Positions 59,897-64,000 of a stretch of DNA of 64,000 bases are shown piece by piece. The stretch comes from Ancylobacter gelatini. GTDB lineage: Bacteria; Pseudomonadota; Alphaproteobacteria; Rhizobiales; Xanthobacteraceae. The DNA lies in contig NZ_JAKVIL010000001.1 in the NCBI RefSeq assembly GCF_022601675.1, positions 372,001-436,000 on the forward strand, in the 5' to 3' direction. The translations under genes and the position numbers were made by a program. Every line of letters begins with the position of its first letter. Positions within the stretch are counted from its first letter, which is position 1. A model generated the notes under the pieces. The model saw nothing but the letters and a program-made list of their open reading frames with translations, was not told where the DNA came from and made no database searches.

Positions 59897-61050
59897 TGAA
59901 CGACAAGGTGCAAACGCCCAAGGGGGCTGTGTTGGAGGAGGTGCTGCGCGCCTACTTTCTGCGTGCCGGTTTCTTTGTCATTCGCGGGGTTCCATTTCGC
60001 TTTGCGGACGAAGATCTTACTGACGTCGACCTTTGGTTATATGAGCGCCCGACCGGCACGTCTCGGCGGGTGCAGATTTGCGACATCAAATACAAGCAAC
60101 GCCCAAAGGCAGTTGAGCGCATCTTTTGGACGAGTGGGCTGGCCGATGCACTCGACGTTGACGGAGCATATGTTGCGACCACCGATAAGCGTAAAAGTCT
60201 ACGGTCCGTAGCAGAGAAGCTGGACCTGCAACTGATCGACGGCACAGACATTCAACGCATTCAGAACAGCCAGGTTGTTCTCTATTCGGAGCGAATGGGC
60301 GATGAGCAACTAATCGCCGAATTGCAGGCGGTGGATAAAGGCTTCCGGAACAAGAACCTCCAGGACGCACGATTTGATATACTGTCGGCTCTCTCGGAGG
60401 GGTTTGGCGCTCCGTCCGCAGTTAGAGCTTTGGAAGGCTTCTCCCGGTTGGCCACGGCCGCCGTTGCGTACCATCCGGACTCACAGGCCGCTCGCTCGGC
60501 TGGCCGCTTGGCCTACCTTGCTGGGGCCATCGCTTGCCAGAGCCTCGATTACGTCAGCGTCGGCGCGGCATTTCGAACAATAGACGAGAGGCGGGACTTA
60601 ATCCTGCGGGCTGTGCGGCTGGGTGCATTGGGCAATGACGATGGGCAGCAGACGCTTCGCTTGGCTATGGCGCTGGTCGAAAAATACGCGCCCGGTGGCA
60701 GGGGAACCGCTATGGCAGTAGAAGCCGGCTTAAAGCGGGATCTGGATCAAATCCCCGCTGAGATCGTCGCGGATCAAGCGGTACGGCTCCTAAAATCGGA
60801 CCAGCTTTTCGTGACCGGGCGCGAGCTTGAAATGGCAAGCTACCACATCGCGCTGCCGACGTTTGACGGCCTCAGCGTCCAAACCAAATCGATGCTCGGA
60901 GCACTTCTCGACTATGCCAATGTCGATCGTCAACGATTCGCGAATGCATGGAAGTCTAACTCCAGCGCCACTATCGCATCCGCCCAGGCGATGACTGAAC
61001 AGGTTGATAAGGACGCTTCATCGCAAGCCTCTCTTTTCGGAGAGGAATAG
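59896..61050 (+). CDS. PD-(D/E)XK restriction-endonuclease-like protein
   Basis: Protein of 384 residues. The N-terminal ~100 residues fit a restriction-endonuclease fold: GAVLEEVLRAYFLRAGFFV (Glu14/15), DLTDVDLWLYE (Asp45), then VQICDIKYK (Asp63, Lys65), a D...DxK active site, and DGAYVATTD. The remainder (about 140-384) is helical and unrecognised. The overlap with the preceding stop (TGATG) shows strict co-translation. GTG 59893 is an alternative start. With the GHKL protein the operon holds two distinct nuclease-like domains. Confidence 0.75.
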   Translation: MNDKVQTPKGAVLEEVLRAYFLRAGFFVIRGVPFRFADEDLTDVDLWLYERPTGTSRRVQICDIKYKQRPKAVERIFWTSGLADALDVDGAYVATTDKRKSLRSVAEKLDLQLIDGTDIQRIQNSQVVLYSERMGDEQLIAELQAVDKGFRNKNLQDARFDILSALSEGFGAPSAVRALEGFSRLATAAVAYHPDSQAARSAGRLAYLAGAIACQSLDYVSVGAAFRTIDERRDLILRAVRLGALGNDDGQQTLRLAMALVEKYAPGGRGTAMAVEAGLKRDLDQIPAEIVADQAVRLLKSDQLFVTGRELEMASYHIALPTFDGLSVQTKSMLGALLDYANVDRQRFANAWKSNSSATIASAQAMTEQVDKDASSQASLFGEE

Positions 61051-61147
61051 CTGTGATCGCGGTGATCAACATGGGTGGCCGGACATCCGATATAGCCGCC
61101 GTCAAGGGGGGCTGCGCTTTCGCGAGCAAGCAAGTATCTTATTTCCG

Positions 61148-61747
61148 ATGTTCAGACCCGCGGTTGGAAAAAACGAACTCATATCGCTCATCGAGGAGAT
61201 GTCTGAACTCGATGTGGCGAGATTTCTCTATTTTCAGGAAATGGCGGCTACCTATCTGTCCGTTGGTAAATTCGAAAGCATGCTGATCTCAGCGATGCAT
61301 ATGTGCGATCGCGTCAAGGTTCAAAAAGCCCTCGGGCTGGACGAAGATGCGTGGGCACTGTCAGTCGCTAAAAAGTCTCAGCTTGAAGGATCGACCCTCG
61401 GCTCCCTGATCAAGATACTCGAACGCCATAACGTCGATCCGGCCGACATCGCGTATCTGCGGTGGATCAAGGATAAGCGGGACTACTTTGTTCATCGACT
61501 TTTTCACGACCACGCTTGGCCTGGTGAGATGGACGCAGAGAGCTGCCAATTCATGAGGCGCCGCCTTCTCGCGATCCAGCTATGGTTGGAACGGGGAGAA
61601 CGTAAAATCTGGCGCATTTTCGAACGCGCCGGATTTATCGAGCTGGATCACCTCGAAGATGGGGGATTGCTCGTCATGAATAGCGGGATCTACGACCTGA
61701 TCCAGGCGGATATCACTAAGCTCGGATCTGAAGGAGCTGACGCTTGA
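61148..61747 (+). CDS. HEPN-motif protein A
   Basis: All-helical protein of 199 residues with KDKRDYFVHRLF, in which Arg111-x4-His116 matches the HEPN RNase motif. The upstream LSVGKFESMLISAMHMCDRVKVQKALGL is a typical first helix pair. It overlaps the next gene, which carries another R-x4-H motif. A start at ATG 61148 is used although no strong ribosome-binding site is seen; a gap of 97 bases separates it from the previous gene. Confidence 0.65.
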   Translation: MFRPAVGKNELISLIEEMSELDVARFLYFQEMAATYLSVGKFESMLISAMHMCDRVKVQKALGLDEDAWALSVAKKSQLEGSTLGSLIKILERHNVDPADIAYLRWIKDKRDYFVHRLFHDHAWPGEMDAESCQFMRRRLLAIQLWLERGERKIWRIFERAGFIELDHLEDGGLLVMNSGIYDLIQADITKLGSEGADA

Positions 61748-62427
61748 ATCCGGATCTGAAAGATATACCGGATCGCATTCTCAACCTCGCGATCGGCGCG
61801 CTCAGCCAAGCTAACACACACGCTGTCTATTCCGATCCTGGCCGGGAATATTGGGATCATATGTGCATTCTCAATGCGGCTCACGCAGGTGAGCTCTTTT
61901 TAAAGGCAATTATTGCGCGAGAGCATCCACTCCTAATTTTCAAAGATCTGTTCAGCTTGGACGACAACAAAGGCAAGCTTCTTGATATAGAAACTCTGAT
62001 CAGACGGGGTCGGACGCACGATTTTGAGCGGTTGCCCCAGGTGCTTTGGGCGACGACAGGCAGACGAATTCCTAACCGAGAATGCTACGAGCGGGTGAGG
62101 TTAGCGCGCAATTCCATCCAGCACTTTTGCGCGCCGGAGAAGGACGATCTTCGGGCCTTATCACTCGAGTTCATTTACACCATTATCGATCCGCTCATTA
62201 TGGAGGTGTTTGGCTTATTCGCGATCGAATACCATGAAGATCCAAGCGTCGGGTACGACTATGTCGTCAGCTCGCTGCTCGGCAGAGAACTCAAGTTTAG
62301 CATTCCTGACGATTTTACGATCACCGAAATCAGTATGCCGGAGGTACTCGGAGGCACGAGTGCCAAATATAAAAACTGGATCAAGAAGCAGGTGACGAAG
62401 ATTGGAAGGCTTGACCTCCTATCGTGA
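61744..62427 (+). CDS. HEPN-motif protein B
   Basis: Protein of 227 residues, mainly helical, with AAHAGELFLKAIIAREHP (first HEPN helix) and RLARNSIQHF, in which Arg122-x4-His127 is the HEPN active-site motif. The start is TTG 61744, with AAGGAG seven bases upstream, overlapping the stop of protein A by four bases. Two adjacent HEPN proteins could form a heterodimeric RNase or a toxin with its regulator. I infer a defence role from context. Confidence 0.7.
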   Translation: MNPDLKDIPDRILNLAIGALSQANTHAVYSDPGREYWDHMCILNAAHAGELFLKAIIAREHPLLIFKDLFSLDDNKGKLLDIETLIRRGRTHDFERLPQVLWATTGRRIPNRECYERVRLARNSIQHFCAPEKDDLRALSLEFIYTIIDPLIMEVFGLFAIEYHEDPSVGYDYVVSSLLGRELKFSIPDDFTITEISMPEVLGGTSAKYKNWIKKQVTKIGRLDLLS

Positions 62428-62469
62428 CGTTGCGGAATGTGATCCAATCTTGGAAGGGGGAGATTGGGC

Positions 62470-63693
62470 ATGGCGCAAAGGCCGAAACGCAATGCGGCCA
62501 ACAAACTGGAACGTTGGGAAATCGCGCTCATTAAGCGCATGATCTCAGCAGGTATTTTGAACGATCAGGACATCCTTGCCTATTTCACGCGGCCAACTCG
62601 TAGCATCAACCATGCGCGGATTGCCGAAATTCGGAATCAGGCAAAACACCGCAACGTAGCGGCTGCCAGCCAAGCAGAGCTTGGGGCATTTTTGCAAGCG
62701 TGGCCACAGATAGATCCGGTCACTGGAGCTCACCTGCGCGGCGACGAGTTGCTTGTTAAAGCGCGCGAAGCGATGCTCCAGGCGGTGCAGGGCTTCAATA
62801 ATCCTCGCGCCTATTTTAAAAGCGAAATGTTCATCGTCATCGCGGTAATTGCTTACACTTACCTTCTTCACTGGCACTACCGTCGAAGCGGCGTCGACAT
62901 CCGCTACAAGCGAGCGGTGGACGGTGTGGAGACCGTCTTGAAGACGCGGCACGGAGCAGACAAACATTGGGAGCTGGAGGCGTGCATCGACTACGCCGAA
63001 TGTCCTCTCGATGCTCCAACGATTGCGAACCTCAGGTTTTTGATCGCTATTCGGCATGAGATTGAGCACCAGCTAACCAACCAGATCGATGATACGATCT
63101 CAGCGAAGCTGCAGGCCTGCTGCTTGAATTTCAACCGGGCTATAAAGGAGATTGCGGGCGCGCAGCACGGCCTGGACCGAGATCTATCCCTCGCCTTACA
63201 GTTCAGCGGTATCAGCAGAGATCATCGTAACATCCTGCTCTCCGAGACGGATATGCCGGCTCACATCCAAGCAGCTCATACTGAATATGAGGATGGGTTG
63301 ACCGACGAGATGGTGGCGGATCCGCGCTATTCTTATCGCGTCGCCTACATCGAGCAGGCCGTGAACTCGCGAGGGAAGGCGGATCAAGTCGTTGAGTTTC
63401 TACGTCCGGGTACTGAGAAGGGTGACCATGTTCGACTGGCGTTGAAAGAAGTCGAAAAACCGAAGCTTAAGCCGGGCCAGATCGTCTCTCTGATGAGAGA
63501 GGAGGGCTATCCTCGCTTCAATTTGCATCATCATACCCAGCTTTGGCAGACGGCGGACGCTAAGGCTCCAGGCAAAGCATTTGGGACGACTCTGGCTGAT
63601 GGCGCTTGGTATTGGTACCCAGCGTGGGTCGACCAAGTGCGAGCGCATGTGCAGGCAAATGGAGATCGATATGGGCCAGGGCCAGCCGGGTGA
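62470..63693 (+). CDS. DUF3644 protein (HEPN-like)
   Basis: Protein of 407 residues. The N-terminus is a helix-turn-helix-like region (LERWEIALIKRMISAGILNDQDILAYFTRPTRSINHARIAEI). The DUF3644 core follows: MLQAVQGFNNPRAYFKSEMFIVIAVIAYTYLLHWHYR, then LRFLIAIRHEIEHQLTNQIDDTISAKLQACCLNFN, in which Arg195-x4-His200 is a HEPN-type motif. The C-terminal part has RFNLHHHTQLWQ. DUF3644 proteins are scattered in defence islands and mobile elements; the function is unproven. ATG 62470 is preferred over TTG 62464. Confidence 0.85.
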   Translation: MAQRPKRNAANKLERWEIALIKRMISAGILNDQDILAYFTRPTRSINHARIAEIRNQAKHRNVAAASQAELGAFLQAWPQIDPVTGAHLRGDELLVKAREAMLQAVQGFNNPRAYFKSEMFIVIAVIAYTYLLHWHYRRSGVDIRYKRAVDGVETVLKTRHGADKHWELEACIDYAECPLDAPTIANLRFLIAIRHEIEHQLTNQIDDTISAKLQACCLNFNRAIKEIAGAQHGLDRDLSLALQFSGISRDHRNILLSETDMPAHIQAAHTEYEDGLTDEMVADPRYSYRVAYIEQAVNSRGKADQVVEFLRPGTEKGDHVRLALKEVEKPKLKPGQIVSLMREEGYPRFNLHHHTQLWQTADAKAPGKAFGTTLADGAWYWYPAWVDQVRAHVQANGDRYGPGPAG

Positions 63694-63831
63694 AGAAATC
63701 GAGCGCCTTCGCGATGCGCATGATCAGTGTACTGCGATACCGTGCCAAACCTCCGAAATGGCCGCCGTTAGCCGCCCAAATGCCGCCGATAGCCGCCGAT
63801 AGCCGCGTAGTGCGGAATATCTGTATAATAA
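63694..63831. other. Short gene-free region with GCCGCCGATA repeats
   Basis: Between DUF3644 and the right-edge frame lies a short run of imperfect repeats of GCCGCCGATA (about 63760-63805), then AT-rich sequence. I see no RNA gene or attachment site. Confidence 0.35.
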
Positions 63832-64000
63832 TCAGAGGTTTATGATGATGTCGTAGTTCTCATCTTCATCGGGCGCTGCCCGCCATTTATTATAAGCAAG
63901 CAATTGTTTTATTTTGCTTTTTTCTCTTCGGGTAAATGTCGCCCACATTTTTCGCAGCGTGGCGCTCATTTGCATCGGGGTGATTTGGAATCGCTCATGA
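63832..64000 (-). CDS. Partial unrecognised protein at the right edge
   Basis: A minus-strand frame is open from the window edge to a TGA at 63832-63834, giving at least 56 residues. The visible C-terminus includes RREKSKIKQLLAYNKWRAAPDEDENYDIIINL. The composition is AT-rich compared with the ICE backbone, like the preceding cargo. The sequence looks protein-like but I do not recognise it, and it could be chance. Confidence 0.35.
   Translation of the reverse strand, partial: HERFQITPMQMSATLRKMWATFTRREKSKIKQLLAYNKWRAAPDEDENYDIIINL

Noticed and set aside
61053..61147. A short frame with VINMGGRTSDIAAVKGG resembling the phosphate loop of ParM-like actins
   Set aside because: Only about 17 residues look alike and the frame then reads antisense-like sequence. 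It is too little to call a ParM remnant.
63760..63805. Tandem GCCGCCGATA units as a CRISPR or satellite array
   Set aside because: The units are short, imperfect and without spacers, and no cas genes are nearby.
19840..64000. Search for attR as a second copy of the tRNA-Ser 3' end
   Set aside because: No copy of the T-arm/acceptor sequence was found by eye, so the element is assumed to extend beyond the window.

Overview
The window looks like the chromosome of a high-GC alphaproteobacterium of the order Hyphomicrobiales (Rhizobiales), possibly Xanthobacteraceae (Ancylobacter/Starkeya-like), with an integrative and conjugative element (ICE) inserted. The assignment rests on the phosphatidylcholine synthase, an IalB-family protein, a DUF982 protein and high GC. 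It is an inference from gene content, since no rRNA or other marker is present.

Region 1 (1-19835) is ordinary host sequence. It holds the end of an oligopeptide/opine-type ABC binding protein, an IalB-like protein, HspQ, an AEC-family exporter, a UbiH/COQ6-type hydroxylase, phosphatidylcholine synthase and a quinone oxidoreductase. A complete BMP-type ABC importer follows (ATPase, two permeases, binding protein), with an AllC-type carbamoylase/amidohydrolase and an M20 peptidase downstream. Next come RimO, an ABM monooxygenase, a secreted sensor-like protein, a DUF982 protein and an alpha/beta hydrolase. The region ends in a tRNA-Ser(UGA) gene.

Region 2 (about 19835 to beyond 64000) is the ICE, inserted at the 3' end of tRNA-Ser. 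A large serine recombinase lies at the left end, and its reading frame runs through attL into the antisense of the tRNA. Next is a complete Trb-type mating apparatus (TrbB-C-D-E-J-K-L-F-G-I, DUF2274) with a TraG/VirD4 coupling protein and a CopG-type regulator. A divergent regulatory pair at 35416-36095 matches the QseM/QseC antiactivator switch known from ICEMlSymR7A. A cargo module follows (LysR, MFS, Old Yellow Enzyme, LLM flavin oxidoreductase, LysR). After it comes a DNA-processing and maintenance block: relaxase, candidate oriT, lytic transglycosylase, DUF736, TraF, DUF2840, RHH, ParA, RepA and an RdfS-like excisionase. An FseA-type activator gene sits upstream, split by what looks like the known +1 programmed frameshift (UUU to UUC). 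Beyond it are DUF932, a second DUF736, an ABM protein, a FitAB/VapBC toxin-antitoxin pair and a large ParB-like protein.

Region 3 (56.3-63.7 kb) has visibly lower GC and reads as defence cargo. An RHH regulator is followed by a GHKL-ATPase/PD-(D/E)XK fusion, a helix-turn-helix-rich protein and a second restriction-endonuclease-fold protein, all tightly spaced. Then come two overlapping genes with HEPN R-x4-H motifs and a DUF3644 (HEPN-like) protein. I could not match this set to a named defence system.

The most interesting regulatory observation is that the ATCCTGA/TCAGGAT half-sites in the qseM-qseC intergenic region recur as spaced inverted pairs. They lie in a ~330 bp leader duplicated upstream of both the DUF932 and ParB-like genes, which suggests one ICE-wide circuit controls them.
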